Shown here: piece after piece, positions 1 to 10,977 of the stretch
Layout of the letters: every line of letters begins with the position of its first letter
How positions within the stretch are numbered: position 1 is the stretch's first letter
Assembly (NCBI GenBank): GCA_947561395.2
Contig: OX387190.1
Span: 29,134,858-29,198,857 of the forward strand
Length of the DNA stretch: 64,000 nucleotides
Reading direction: 5' to 3'
DNA from: Buxus sempervirens
Lineage: Eukaryota > Streptophyta > Magnoliopsida > Buxales > Buxaceae
Program-made: the position numbers and the translations under genes
The notes under the pieces: generated by a model
Seen by the model: only the letters and a program-made list of their open reading frames with translations
What the model was told of the DNA's origin: nothing
Database searches by the model: none

Positions 1-502
1 AATTCCCACTTCCTGAAGTTTGCTTCTGTCATTAAATAATGCCACCGTGATTAAGGGGATTTGGAAACTGTATGTTATTGTTACTAGAGTGTCTAAATGA
101 TATAAACATTTATTTTTCCTAGATATATGTGGTCTTTTAATTAGTCCAGTAGCATGTACATTCTTACTTATTTGACCCAATGAGAGTTGGGACTACAGCT
201 TCATACTTCGACATCCAAATGAATTTCTAGTTAGAGGAGGAGACTGTGAACCTTTTCTTTCCTATTATGCACTTGCTTGAGTCGCTGGTGAATGTTTATA
301 CAATATTTTTTTCACATAAGGTGCATGATAGTCGGTATAAAACTGCAATCCAAAAAGGAATTGACCAATACGGCATAAAACTAACATGCGGTATCAGCTA
401 TGTGTCTACCATATCAGAAAGCTCAATAGTCAATCTAATCCATATCAAGCCTGTCATATAACACAATAATTAAAGCCAAAGCTCATAACATAAGTTGATG
501 TA
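1..502. other. Intergenic, no gene seen
   Basis: AT-rich sequence left of the solo LTR. The only open frame (246-461, 71 codons) has no recognisable domain or splice context. I see no gene here. Confidence 0.5.
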
Positions 503-507
503 ATTAC

Positions 508-2855
508 TGTGAGACACGGGAAAAATCACCGGGATGATCTCCCCTCCGTCAACACACGGGGCTCAACGTAAAAAGTGGGAGAGTCGCCACCATTCAGAAC
601 TTTGGAGGTGTGAATAGACACCAAAAGATTCAAAAGTAATAAGCAAAAATAGCTAAAAAGGCAAATTCTAGAGTAAAAATAACTCTACTTGAAAATCAAA
701 TCCAGAGATAGGTAAGGGGATTAGATTATGAATGGGGGAAGGTGTTATGCACCCCCATTCACCCACACAAGGTGGTTGCCAAGTGTTTGTTCATGCAAAA
801 AAGTAAGAAAGCTTGCTAAATCATTAAAAACCTTGAAAACGGACAAATGTATGATATCTTCACATGAAGATCCAAATGGATTCCAGATCCTCTTTTATGT
901 CAATATCATTTCTGGAACATCACCAATAAATGGAAATCAAAGCAAAAATTGCAAAAAGCCAAGTTGAGTCAAATCCGGAAAATTCGGTAAAGATAATGCC
1001 ATTTGTCTTGAAATCCTTCATATCCAACTTTAAATTGAATCAAACCAAATCCATTTGAAAGATTATGGTAAATAAGAGATTCATGCAAAATTTCAAGTTA
1101 ATCCGGTTGAAAACCTAGGAGTTATGCTCCTTTAAAGTTGCTGCTGGAGATGATTAAAAGTGACAAGTGGGCAAGTTTGGAAAATTATCTAGAAAAATCT
1201 GCTCCATATAAATTCATGCAATTTGGTGTGAGTGAAGTCTGTATGGCCATATTTCAAATGAAACTAGCCTCATACAAAAATTCATTCGGGTGTGCCTTGA
1301 GTGGTCTCCCGAACAGGCCCCGAAGATCACAAATTTACCCAGAAAAGTGCTGATGAACAGCTCTGAGTAAATCTGTTGCTCACGACACAAATGGAGTCAA
1401 AAAATTATGAAACCAACTGGATTTAAAACTAGACTTCCATAGGAAAACTCAGAAACAGGAATCACTCAAATCGGATTTAAAACAAACACATGGCGCTCAG
1501 TCGAAGTGACAAGTTCCATATTCAGATCAGAACTGACCTATCAACTTCGACAGAGAGGTGTCAAAAATCTGCTAGATAGAAATTTATGAAATTTGGAAGG
1601 CATAAACTAGACAGCCTCACATTTCCCATGGTTCTGGAATCACTCCAAAATTCATCCGGACGATGAAGTTATGAGTGTCCGAAGTCGGGGTACAGTTGCT
1701 GTCAAGTTAAGCCTTTTTTTGAATAAAACCAACTCCAAATAGTGATAAAGTGTGTGTGATCCGTGCAAGATTAATCAAACTCCTTTAAAAAACATTTGAA
1801 AACATTCCAGAATTGCTTGGGGCTATTTATTTCAGATTTATTACAATAAATGCAATAAACCCGAAATGTGAGCCCATCCCGCCAAAACATGTGCTATGTA
1901 TGTGTAAGTGTAGAAATCATGCAAGAACAATATAACAACATAGCATGCATTCATATTCATCAAAATAAGGTTCTAAAACAACCTAGGGTTCCGTTCCATT
2001 ATCGTTTCCCTTAGTTCTCTTTCCCCGTTAAACACGGTTCTTCAAGATAATCTTGGGGTACTTTGAATATAGAACGGTTTACACAGATTCAAAAGGCTTA
2101 TAGCAAAAGAGGTTCTAGCACTAGGATCAATCCCCAGTCTCGTTTCTCCTAGATCCCGCCTTCACGTTTTACGGCTAGGGGGAGTCTTGAGATACTTTGA
2201 GCCGGGGAAGGGTTTTCATACACACATCAAGGCCTTATTCTACAGAAAGGTAGAAGAAGAGATCTATATCTAGAATGTAAAAACAGAAAATTAAAGATAG
2301 ATTTGAGGCTTACCTGGGTTCTGGAAGCACTTCCGCAGCGGTTTCCCTCTTCTCTCAGAGCTCTTCTTGGCAAAAGTTCTTGGCAAGAATTGTTGGGAAA
2401 AGAGTTAATGGCCATTTGCTTAAGGATGAGCCTCCTATTTATAGGCAAAGGCTAGGGTTAGGGTTGGTGAGAATGGTAGACACAACATAATGTCTATAGC
2501 CCACCAACCTTAACCCTAAGACTATTTCCGAGATTTTCCTTCATTTAATGAAGGACATGATGGTAAAAGATGAAATCTCTCGGAAAACCCTAATTTTGAG
2601 CAAAACTTATGTATTCGGCATGTCAGGCCGGATACACGAGTGTCTTAATGTATCCGGCATATGATGCCGGATACACTAGAGCCTGCTTGTATCCGATATA
2701 TTCCATCGGATACAAAAAAAAAACACTTGTATCCGGCCTGAGTTACAGGATACAAGGAAAAAACTCATTTTCTCAAATTCTGTGCTGGCCTTCAAGGAGA
2801 TAATGATTTTTGATGATTATTGATCATTTTGACAGTGCAATTTGGGGTGTCTACA
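508..2855. mobile_element. Solo LTR of an LTR retrotransposon, about 2.35 kb
   Basis: The segment starts with TGTGAGAC and ends with GTCTACA, so it has the TG...CA ends and short terminal inverted repeat of an LTR. It is flanked by a perfect 5-bp target-site duplication, ATTAC at 503-507 and 2856-2860. No gag, pol, primer-binding site or second LTR lies inside, so it looks like a solo LTR left by recombination between two LTRs, or a non-coding LARD-like element. The stretch 528-780, which reads like a genic leader with 'gagtcgccac' and 'gaaggtgttatgcacccc', resembles a motif I know from large plant LTRs (inference from memory). The small open frames inside (for example 728-967 and 2227-2448) look like chance. 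Orientation is not certain. Confidence 0.72.
2611..2753. repeat. Four regularly spaced 25-bp hairpin units inside the LTR
   Basis: Four imperfect palindromes of 25 bp start at 2611, 2650, 2689 and 2729, a period of 39, 39 and 40 bp. Each begins GTATYCG and ends CGGATAC or AGGATAC, with variable centres. The second unit (2650-2674) is the cleanest: GTATCCGGCAT pairs with ATGCCGGATAC. The spacers between units are unlike each other. Regular spacing of palindromes in an LTR suggests either a tandem duplication with diverged spacers or repeated protein-binding sites. Nothing in the sequence tells which. Confidence 0.75.
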
Positions 2856-2860
2856 ATTAC

Positions 2861-3655
2861 TAAAGAAATTTTACCTCATTTGAAAATTTTTAGTTCGATG
2901 CAGGGGTGACACTGAGAATGTAACAGGCAATCCGAAATTTTGGTAACTGACATGATTTCATTCATTTCAGCCCTCTTCAGGATATTCAATCTTCCATTGG
3001 AGTGTTTTTATATTTGCAATGAATGAAATTTACATTGTAAATATTCAAATAAAATAAAATAAAAGGTAAAATGAAAGAAAGGAACAATGAATATGCAAAA
3101 AACCAACAGCCTACTTATGAACATAACAATCAATAAAAAGTTTGTTTTTTGCAAGAACTTCTCCGAAAATTTTACAGAAACAAAAAGAAAAAAAAAATGG
3201 CATGTTTCAATCCATCAGCATTTCTAAATATTTGAAGTCCTTGTCTTTATAATATCCATTATGCTCAAGGGAATACAGCCGGTTAATAAGAAGGAAAAAA
3301 AAATACCTTTACATGAATGTGATGGACTCAAGAGTGGGTATGGAAGAAATCCCACAAGCGAGTAAAATCCTGAAACATGCATACGATATTTTTTTTTAAA
3401 AAATAGAGAGAAAAAGAAGCAGAAGAAACCCTAATACTCCTCATAACGGACCATCTCACCAAAGAGAAGAAAATGGAAAAGAAATTTTCACTCTTTCCAC
3501 TAGCTATGCGGCTTAAATTTTCCGAATTAGTTGCATTGAAACCTATCTCGGTCGGATAATAACCGAAAACCACAAAATCTGAAAATCCCTAGAATAATCG
3601 GTCTGTAAAAGCATCTCTTTTACAGATCTATGTTAAACTGCTACATTTCTTTTTC
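2861..3655. other. Intergenic stretch with no recognised gene
   Basis: AT-rich, with an 81-codon open frame on the minus strand (3328-3573) that shows no family motif. A possible exon with a TTTCAG acceptor and a GTATTT donor lies near 3307-3369 on the minus strand. It could follow the candidate exon at 3719-3952, but it closes that frame after 13 codons. Confidence 0.35.
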
Positions 3656-3718
3656 TCAAATCAAACGAAAATTTACAATTTCGAAAGCATACAGGGTAGG
3701 GCCTCCATGAAAGCTTAC

Positions 3719-3952
3719 CTTACTTTGCAACGCGAGCTCGAAGGGGTGCAAAATTCCGTCTACTGAGTCGTGAGGGACGAGCTCGTGGAATGGGAGATAT
3801 TGGTTAGTCGCCGAAGAAAAGAGGAGGGGAAAATGCCGGATGGAGGAGATCGTTGCCAAAGAGGAGAGGAGGAGACGGAGTTGGACGAAAGAGATTGTTG
3901 TAGCCTTGCAGGAGAGAAAAGGACGGGACGAGCCTGATGGAGGAGAAAACAA
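3719..3952 (-). CDS. Candidate first exon of an unrecognised gene
   Basis: The minus strand has an open frame from an ATG at 3952, running 78 codons to a good donor site, AAG|GTAAGC, at 3719/3718. The frame is rich in Ser, Leu and Phe and its last third (residues 51-78, containing LPFHELVPHDSVDG) looks more protein-like than the start. The stretch is GC-richer than its surroundings, as many plant first exons are. I could not identify the product. The best downstream exon in phase (about 3307-3359) stops quickly, so this may instead be a non-coding transcript or a captured exon. Confidence 0.22.
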
Positions 3953-4334
3953 AGTTGTCTCTCAACTTTGGGAAGAGTAAGAAGTTGGACTGGACACGTG
4001 GCTCCCATTGAGCCATTTTCACGAACGTGGCTCAAAAATCTTTGGGTCGGCTGAACTGAGGGGGACGCGTGTCGTCTCCCGAACGCTTGTCGGAGGCTTC
4101 GTAAGAGGAAACGTCGTAGAAGAAATCGGTCGGTTAACGTTTCGATGGCTGTCTGGACGTACCTACTCTTAGAGCACTTTTTTTACACGTGGCAATTAAA
4201 TTAAGTAAAAATATAAAATTATTTAACATATTTACTCATAAACTAAATAATTTTCGTATAATAAAAGAGGACAAATTAAGGTTTAAGTCTACTTTTCAAG
4301 GATTTTTAGGATTTGGGCCTAGATTTTAGAAGTT

Positions 4335-4560
4335 ACAATTAAGGTTGTCAAACGGGTTGGGCGACCCAAGTGCTAATTTGGCACAAGGCACGACTCATCA
4401 TCTGTGTGACTGTGCCGTGGTAGGTCGACCTTCCCAAGCCGTTGACCCATGTAGACACGACCCGGGTGGCTTGGCGTGCACGGTTGGGCACGGTTTGGTA
4501 TGCAAAGCCAACCCAGCAATCATGCTGTCATGTGGCATGGCGAACGTTCGGTTGTTTTCT
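4335..4560. repeat. hAT-like terminal fragment
   Basis: The sequence beginning 'aaggttgtcaaacgggttgg' and rich in gggc/gcccg words has the look of a subterminal region of plant hAT elements of the 'ggttgtcaaacgggt' type. Only one end is seen and no target duplication was found, so this is probably a decayed or solo end. Confidence 0.35.
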
Positions 4561-5154
4561 TAATGAATAATATAAAATATTAGTGCATGTGCAATAGGCA
4601 AAATTTTAACTATTTTAACCCTATATTAATGACGCTTTTACAATGAATGGTAAGGACTTTTTAGTAAAGTTGTGAATAATTGTTGGCACGTTTCCCAAAG
4701 GGACCTATTCTTTGAAAATGTAGTTTAGAAAGAAATTTTTTGCCTTAAAAAGAAAATTTGAAGATCAATGAGTAAATTTAGCATATTTTTAAAATCTAGG
4801 CTGCTTGCAACTAGGGCTGGAAATGAGTCGGATATATATTCGAATCCAATCTGAAATTACCGAATTCGGATATAGAATTTAGATCCGAAATTCGAATACG
4901 GATCTCGGATTTCGGATCCGAAAAAATCGTATTCGAATTCGGATATGCACGTATCCGATCCGAACCGAAAACATATTTTTATTATAGATAAATCCAGCCC
5001 AGAGTCGTTAAACCATGCTTGAACCATCAAAAATTAAATCATGGTTGAACCATAACTTAAAAGATTAAAACCAAAAATCCATTTGCCCTAACCCTAGCCT
5101 TCTCTTCTCTGCTGACTTCTGCCCTGCGAAATTTGGGGGTTTTCTCCCTTCATC

Positions 5155-5362
5155 GACTACGAACACCACCGCCGACGAACACTACTGCAGTCTTCTTCCA
5201 CCGTCGACGAACACCACCGCAATCTTCTTCTTTTGATTCGCTGTAGAAGTTTGAAGGAGTTTTGGGTTGCAGAAATTTGACGAACACCATCGCAGTCTTC
5301 TTCTTCCACCGCTGACGAACACCACCGTAGAAGTTTGACGAACACCACCGCAGTCTTCTTCT
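5155..5362 (+). repeat. Dispersed 'gacgaacaccaccg' repeats within the hAT element
   Basis: A motif close to gacgaacaccaccgcagtct occurs about five times between 5155 and 5362 (near 5160, 5173, 5209, 5279, 5313 and 5337, some copies cut short). Copies are separated by shared bits such as 'gtagaagtttga'. The pattern points to local slippage duplications inside the transposon, upstream of the captured H2A segment. Confidence 0.6.
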
Positions 5363-5405
5363 TCTTCGTTTCGTTTCGTTGCAGAGTTTTGGGTTGCAGA
5401 AATTG

Positions 5406-5863
5406 AGGGCACGAAGAAAGGAGCTGCAGGCAGATGAGGTGGCGAGCGAAAGAAGTACCTCTCGAAGTCCATGAAGGATGGACTACAGTTCCTGGTGGGC
5501 CATATCGCTAGGTTTCTCAAGAAAGGCCGATATGCTCAAAGGGTAGGAACCAGAGCTCCGATCTATCTTGCCGCAGTTCTCGAGTATCTTGCTGCTGAGA
5601 TATATTCGATATGATTTGCGCTTCTGGGTTTTTTTTTAGTACCTATAAATCAATCTGGGGCTAAACGTGTGTGTGCACAAGTGCTGGAGTTGATTGGAAA
5701 TGCTGCGAGAGATAACAAGAAGAATCGGATCATTCCAAGGCATGTGTTGTTGGCTATCAGAAACGATGAGGAGTTGGGGAAATTGCTTGCTGGGGTCACC
5801 ATTGCCAGTGGAGTTCTACCCAACATCACCATTGTAGCGAATCTTGATTTTGATGCTGAATAA
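5406..5863 (+). pseudogene. Histone H2A gene fragment captured by a hAT element
   Basis: Core histone H2A is a nucleosome subunit. The plus strand encodes most of it: an N-tail like GTKKGAAGR, then the core from KSMKDGLQF through RYAQRVG to [10 protein letters not shown] (to 5599), and from 5682 the segment [20 protein letters not shown] to the end of the docking region. About 80 bp of non-coding sequence splits it after LAAE, where plant H2A genes often carry an intron, and an AG acceptor precedes the second part. This says genomic DNA was captured rather than a processed mRNA. It is broken by an in-frame TGA in the N-tail (near 5431), loss of the GT donor, loss of one Gly in the SGGVLPN motif, and replacement of the C-terminal tail. 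The longest open piece is 5669-5863. Confidence 0.88.
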
Positions 5864-6087
5864 GAATGATTGATTGTTATGTATGATCTTAACTGTATAA
5901 TCTTCTCATAGCTGTGCTTTCGGATTTCAGTTTTCAAATTCGGACTTCGGATGAAATTCGGATTTCGAATTCGGATTTAGATATTAAAGATCCGTCGGAT
6001 ATCAGATCGAATACGGATATCGGTAATTTTTTTTCGGATCCTGGTAGATCCGTACCGTATTCGACCGATTGCCACCCCACTTGCAAC

Positions 6088-6802
6088 CTTAACTTTTAAA
6101 ACATAGACCTAAACGCTTAAAGTTATTGAAAAATAGGCTTAGATCGTAATTTTCTATTTTTAGAGTAAACTACGCTCACCTCTACAGATACCTCCCTGAG
6201 GTTTTTGGAAATAACACTTACCTCCCTTATAAGACTTAGAAAATGTAATTTGACTATTTTATCCCTTATCAATTTTTTATTTCAAATAAGGAAAATTTTA
6301 AAAGAAAATGACCCACGATTTTTAAATTAATTATTAAGACTTTTAAACCTTTAAAAACTTATTTTTTATTGTAACAAATCTCTAAATCTTAATACTTTTG
6401 GTACTTATAAAAGCGCAAATTTGTCAAAACTTATTCAAATTGAAATAAAACTTGCACAAAAGAGAGGGATACAAAGTAGACAACAAAAAACCTTGGCACC
6501 TAATGTCCAAAGATACTATCTAGAGAAAATACATAGTCAGGCTTATAAATATGTCTATGCTAAGATTATTTACTTTCATGTTCAGATTTAAACTGTAGAA
6601 TGAACGACCAAATAAGAATGAATAATAATAACAATGAAAATGACAAGGATGAGGATGATGAAAACTGTGAAGGATCTTTGGATTTGAATACAACGATATA
6701 TGGGTTTCACAATCATACAGTTGAAACAATGGATATTAATTCAATAATTACAGCAACAAGAAAGGAACGACGGTGATGGAGATCAAACACGGGAAATTAA
6801 AA
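6088..6802. other. Intergenic, with a possible repeat end
   Basis: The 3' flank of OHP2. The stretch 6165-6290 ('gctcacctctacagatacctccctgagg', split over two short words) resembles a dispersed plant repeat end I have seen elsewhere, but no matching partner end is present. No gene seen. Confidence 0.35.
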
Positions 6803-9184
6803 TCATTCCAGGTCTAGTATCCCAAAATTGGAGAGCAGGATCTTTACTTGATCAACAAAGTCCGAGCCTGTCGCATACTCCGTTAGCATCCCAACAGCAA
6901 AACCAAACATAGCCCATCTGTAAAAACAACATCAGATGTGTGGCACCCGGATTCAGGAGTCTAAATCATGTCTCTACCAAAAACATCATAACAGAATATA
7001 GAACAGGGAAAACGAATTACCAACCCAAAGCAATTTGGATTCAGGCACTTGCAAAACAAATGTTTAGATACCAGAAAGTTTGTAAAGATCATGAAATCAC
7101 AATATTGGCAACAATATCGCGAATGTCATTTAGACATTATAAATTACGACACAACTATCAAAATCATATATGATAATGGTTGAACAAGAAAAAAGTAAAA
7201 TATGCACATATTTTTTAATATTCCTGCAGAAAGTAAAGGTTTATATGTCAACTATCCAACTGGGCTTGACACAGGTTGATGATACAAGAGTCATGCTGAT
7301 AAGGATTGGAGACAAGAGACTCCGTAACAGGAGGAAATGTCTTAACTACCATACCCTTCTTGCTGAGTTTAGACTTTTGCTGACTAGTGAAGATCTCAGG
7401 GAATCCACTTTCTCAAAGGTAAGGTCATTGTGCCAATGGTCATCAAAGCCACTGTGATCACTTCATCCATCATAGATGGTGCTCAGAAGTAAAAAAAGAG
7501 GATTTCCAGCATCCTTCTAATCTACGACTTCTCCCTTTCAGGTAAAACTGGTCTATTATATATGCGATAGATGCGGCCAACTTTATCTCTCAAAACATTG
7601 AAAGGAAGAGACAAGGCATATTTGAAATCCATTTTCTCACATTTATCAGTTGGGGACTGTGAGAGGCAATGAGCAATATGATTTCTGCACGAATTGGATC
7701 AAATGAATTTTCTTTGGAAATTTATCAAGAGATTGCACAATTGGTGGGGAAGGAGGCCTCTATTATAATGGTGTTCTATTAAACCCTGGCCCCAGGGGAC
7801 TTGTTTGACATGTTCGCTGAAGAGAGGAATGGCGAACCCAAACCACCCATAGAAGGTACCCTTAGGAAGTTGGGAGAATTTAAGCCAGGTGATTTGATGA
7901 AGCAGTGTTATGTTCAGAAAGAACCATTCATGCAGGAAGCTAAGGCATTAACTGAAGCTTAAACATTCAATGATGATCTCTCCATTCTCCTAATAAAGAA
8001 AAAAGAATTTAATATTGTCCCTTTGGACCCGATGTAGATGGGATAACCTCAGATGGTTTGTTCTATAACAAGAGTAAGCATAAAAGTCTCATAAACTATG
8101 AAGAAAGCTATGTAATTGAAATTTTGAAAATCAAACAATAGCTTACCAAAATTCTAAAACTAAAAAACCCATCATGATCAAAATTCAAGTGGCAATCAAA
8201 AATATTTGAATTCTTTTTCGTTCTTTGCAAACTCAGATTGAAGAATTCTTACCATCCAAAAGCAATCAAAAGTATTTGAAGGTACTGGTTATCAATTGTA
8301 AGGTTGAAATGACAAGCTCAGGAACCTTTTTCCCATAAACTAAGAACTTGAATAACAGAATCCCCACTAACCCAGATAAAAAATAAATAAATAAAACCTC
8401 ATCAAGATGAAGAAAATTATTTAATCAAAATCAAAGAAAAGAACGTCAACAAAGCCAAAACCTAAAAATGGAAACCCCATCACAATCAAGACTCTAGTGA
8501 TCAAATAAAAAGTCGATTCCCATCTCCCCCAGATCGCAAACAGAACTCCCATCAAAAGCAAGTCCATTTCATCTGATAATTCAGAAGAAAACACATTTCA
8601 AGCTCCATTGAACAAATGACTCTAACCACCCAAAATAAATCTAATTGTTGTCGGAGATAGTGATTATCAGAGAACGATTGAATTGACAAGTTCAGACCCT
8701 TTCTCGAAACTCCACTACAGAATCGAATATGAAGATGAAGATAGCCCTCAAAATCTAAGAAATGTAAAGATAGATACGAGTACCTGCCATTAGCAATTTC
8801 GTTCTTCCCGATGAACCCAAAGAAGGGACCCTGATCAGCTTCTTCGAGCTTCTTCTGCTTGAAATAATCCTGGAGCTCCTTAGCCATTTTTCTCTGAAAC
8901 TCTACAGTAACTAAATCCGACTTAGATTCCTGCGACACCCCAGTGACCGCAACCGGCGTCGAAGGAGCCGAAGGCGGGGATGGAGATGGATATGGAGGGA
9001 CGGGTTTAATAGGAGGCGAGGGTTCTCTGATAGGTGGGGTGGCTACGGGTCTTCGAAGAGGTCCTTCAGCCTTGGAACTCCGTACAGCAAAGGAAGACTT
9101 AGCTGCAGAGAGCCTGAATGAAGAAGAACATGAAGAGGATGAAGAAGAGATTCTGATGCAAGGTATGGAAGACGCCACAGACAT
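6803..9184 (-). CDS. OHP2: One-helix protein 2, chloroplast (LIL6/HLIP-like), complete
   Basis: OHP2 is a thylakoid protein with one chlorophyll-binding helix. With OHP1 and HCF244 it helps insert pigment into newly made PSII D1 protein. Two exons join in phase: 8784-9184 and 6803-6917 (AG|A at the join gives Arg), giving 171 residues, the usual family length. The Ser-rich start MSVASSIPCIRISS is a chloroplast transit peptide. A Pro-rich linker follows (about residues 40-80), then QDYFKQKKLEE and GPFFGF. Exon 2 supplies NGRWAMFGFAVGMLTEYATG, the LHC-type helix with the ExxNxRxAM-like chlorophyll motif, then a short C-tail ending in DLE. The start is the first ATG that gives the transit peptide. 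The 1.87 kb intron holds a foreign coding remnant (7669-7962). A decayed partial copy of this gene lies at about 21790-22135. Confidence 0.96.
7669..7962 (+). pseudogene. Unidentified coding remnant inside the OHP2 intron
   Basis: On the strand opposite OHP2, a frame opens at ATG 7669 and runs 98 codons to TAA at 7960-7962 with a single internal TAA (near 7780). The second half contains MFAEERNGEPKPPIEGTL and KPGDLMKQCYVQKEPF, which reads like real protein rather than translated intron. I do not recognise the family. The upstream stretch 7240-7660 may belong to the same remnant but has many stops. Most likely it is a retroposed or transposon-carried gene piece that has decayed. Confidence 0.35.
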
Positions 9185-9369
9185 TTTGGTTTCCCACTTC
9201 GATTTTTCCTCTTTTTGTTGGCTTTTTGCTTCGTTTTTAGTGAGATTTGATGAGGGTTTGCATTATCTGAATCAGTTGTGGATAGCATAGAGCCAAGTTT
9301 TCCAAATTCAACCTCCAAGGCTCTTCCATGGTGGCCTCGGCACCCCGTGGACTTGGCTCGGAATATTGT

Positions 9370-9375
9370 CACGTG
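9370..9375. promoter_or_regulatory. G-box (CACGTG) upstream of OHP2
   Basis: A perfect CACGTG palindrome lies 186 bp upstream of the OHP2 start codon and 25 bp before the hAT element at 9400. G-boxes bind bHLH and bZIP factors such as PIFs and HY5. A light-responsive chloroplast gene is a natural target. A role here is inference from position. Confidence 0.4.
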
Positions 9376-9399
9376 CATAGTGCATGCCTTCCCTTTGAG

Positions 9400-10088
9400 T
9401 ATGGGTGTTCATGGGCCAGACAGATGACCAGCCCCTTCTTGAACGGGCCTGGCCATTGATTTGTTGACCATAAGGTGGGGTTTGGATTGCTTTTGAAAAG
9501 CCCGAAAAACGTTTGGGCGGGCTTGGTCATGTATGAGAAACCCTGAATCGGACCCGATGTTATATATAGGTTAAAATTTTAAAATGTTTATTGGTTTTTT
9601 GCCACTTTAATATTTCATGTTTTTTCTTATAGTTCTGGAAAAGTACAATCTATGTTGTAATAATTGTTGTCTAGTTCAACCCTAACACCAAATTTTTTAC
9701 TGGAAATCCTCTGTGCCCATTAGGTGTGCCGTATTGTATGCCGCCAATCGGAAGAGTGCATTAACACACTCTCTCCTCGACATGGCATGTGCCTATAGGC
9801 GGCATACAATACCGGCACACCTAATGGGCACAGAGGATTCGCAGTACAAATTTTTTTAATTATTAGAAGCAGAAAAAAAAGTAGTTTTTTTGAAATTAGA
9901 TGTATAAGTAATTATAAGTAGGTGGGCTCAGTCGGCCTTTGGGATTTAAGATCTCTTCTTTTGACGGGCTTGTCATAAAATACAAATCCGATATTTAAGT
10001 TGGGCAGGCTTGGACAAAGACCATATAGCATATACATGACCTTTGGCCCGGCCCGAATCCACCTAAGCCCGCCCAGTGATCAACCTTA
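9400..10088. mobile_element. Decayed non-autonomous hAT element
   Basis: Ends TATGGGTGTTCA and, on the other strand, TAAGGTTGATCAC match at most positions. The subterminal parts are rich in gggcc/ggccc words ('gggcctggcc', 'ggcccggcccgaa'). The flanking octamers CCTTTGAG (9392-9399) and CCTCTATG (10089-10096) agree at 5 of 8 bases, as expected for an old insertion. It lies just upstream of OHP2. A foldback MITE is nested inside at 9699-9845. No transposase. Confidence 0.55.
9699..9845. mobile_element. Foldback MITE, 147 bp, nested in the hAT element
   Basis: The left arm ACTGGAAATCCTCTGTGCCC, continuing through 'attaggtgtgccg' and 'tattgtatgccgcc', is repeated almost perfectly inverted in the right arm from 9797 to 9845. 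The arms are about 50 bp and the loop about 45 bp. Poly-A/T tracts flank both sides. The near identity of the arms suggests a fairly recent element, younger than its decayed host. I could not fix a target duplication because of the A/T tracts. Confidence 0.8.
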
Positions 10089-10096
10089 CCTCTATG

Positions 10097-10977
10097 AGTT
10101 GTAATACCGACTCTCTAATGATTTGTAAGTACATTATAGGCCAGTTATGATAACAAACTAAATGTGAGATAAGTCAATATGAACAAAAGCAAGAAGCATT
10201 TTGGGTAGTAAATATCGATCTACGGTTTCCCATAATAGAATAGCTACAAATATGATTTAATTACAAAAGCATTAATAGTTAGGTAATGCAATGAAAATGG
10301 ATTACATAGTTCAAAGGGTTTTGATAACTCCAACAAAAGAAGATATTGGAAGACTAAATGGTGATACCATCTATGCCTTTGTAGGGGAAGATGTAATATA
10401 CTTTGAAGAAACTTTTCAGATAACTCACCAGCCTCTGTTAAGTCATGGGCCATATCAGAAAAAAATTTATTTTATAAATAAGAATAAATATATAATAATG
10501 TGTTACAGTACAAACTAGGAACAAGACTATCATCGTTGTCAAACACAAAACATACTGTTCTTCATGAGTCTGGACTTTCTTCTATTTGTGTGAAAAGAAG
10601 GATTTTCTTGAGGGATGAATTTGGATGTAGAAGTTCATTAAAGATCTAAACATGAGATTAATTGTGGAAGAGTTTTCCATGTCTATAATACTCCATTGGA
10701 CTTCAGGGAAGGTGAATCTTTTCAGTTTTGAAAACCAAAAGAATCAGGAAATAAGTCACTCTGTGTGTTTGTGTGCATGCACATAAATTATACTTTCCAG
10801 GCCTTGTCTACTGGGCTGATTCAAATGTTATGAAGAAGAAATTTCAACACGATCTTAATCAAATTACATTTAATGATAAATAAATAAATGGTACTTGCTC
10901 TAAGAACATTTGGGGAATCAAATAAATCTCATGTTTTGATCTTTAGTGAAATTGATTTTGAGTCTTCTTAATCTAAC
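10097..10977. other. Intergenic, no gene seen
   Basis: This is the region between OHP2's upstream repeats and the 3' end of the glucanase gene. Short open frames at 10244-10518 overlap on both strands and show no family motif. The last 100 bp probably hold the 3' UTR of the glucanase. Confidence 0.45.

Larger units (their letters stand above)
4812..6079. mobile_element. Non-autonomous hAT element carrying a histone H2A fragment
   Basis: A 1,268-bp element with ends TAGGGCTGG and CCACCCCA and a perfect 8-bp target-site duplication, CTTGCAAC, at 4804-4811 and 6080-6087. Eight-bp duplications and TAGGG(G/C)TGGCAA ends are hallmarks of the hAT superfamily. The subterminal regions (4830-4985 and 5915-6065) are dense in cggat/atccg words and almost self-complementary. 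The interior has five copies of a 'gacgaacaccaccg' motif (about 5155-5360) and then an H2A gene remnant. No transposase is encoded, so it would have needed a partner element. A sister copy lies at 57077-57782. Confidence 0.88.
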
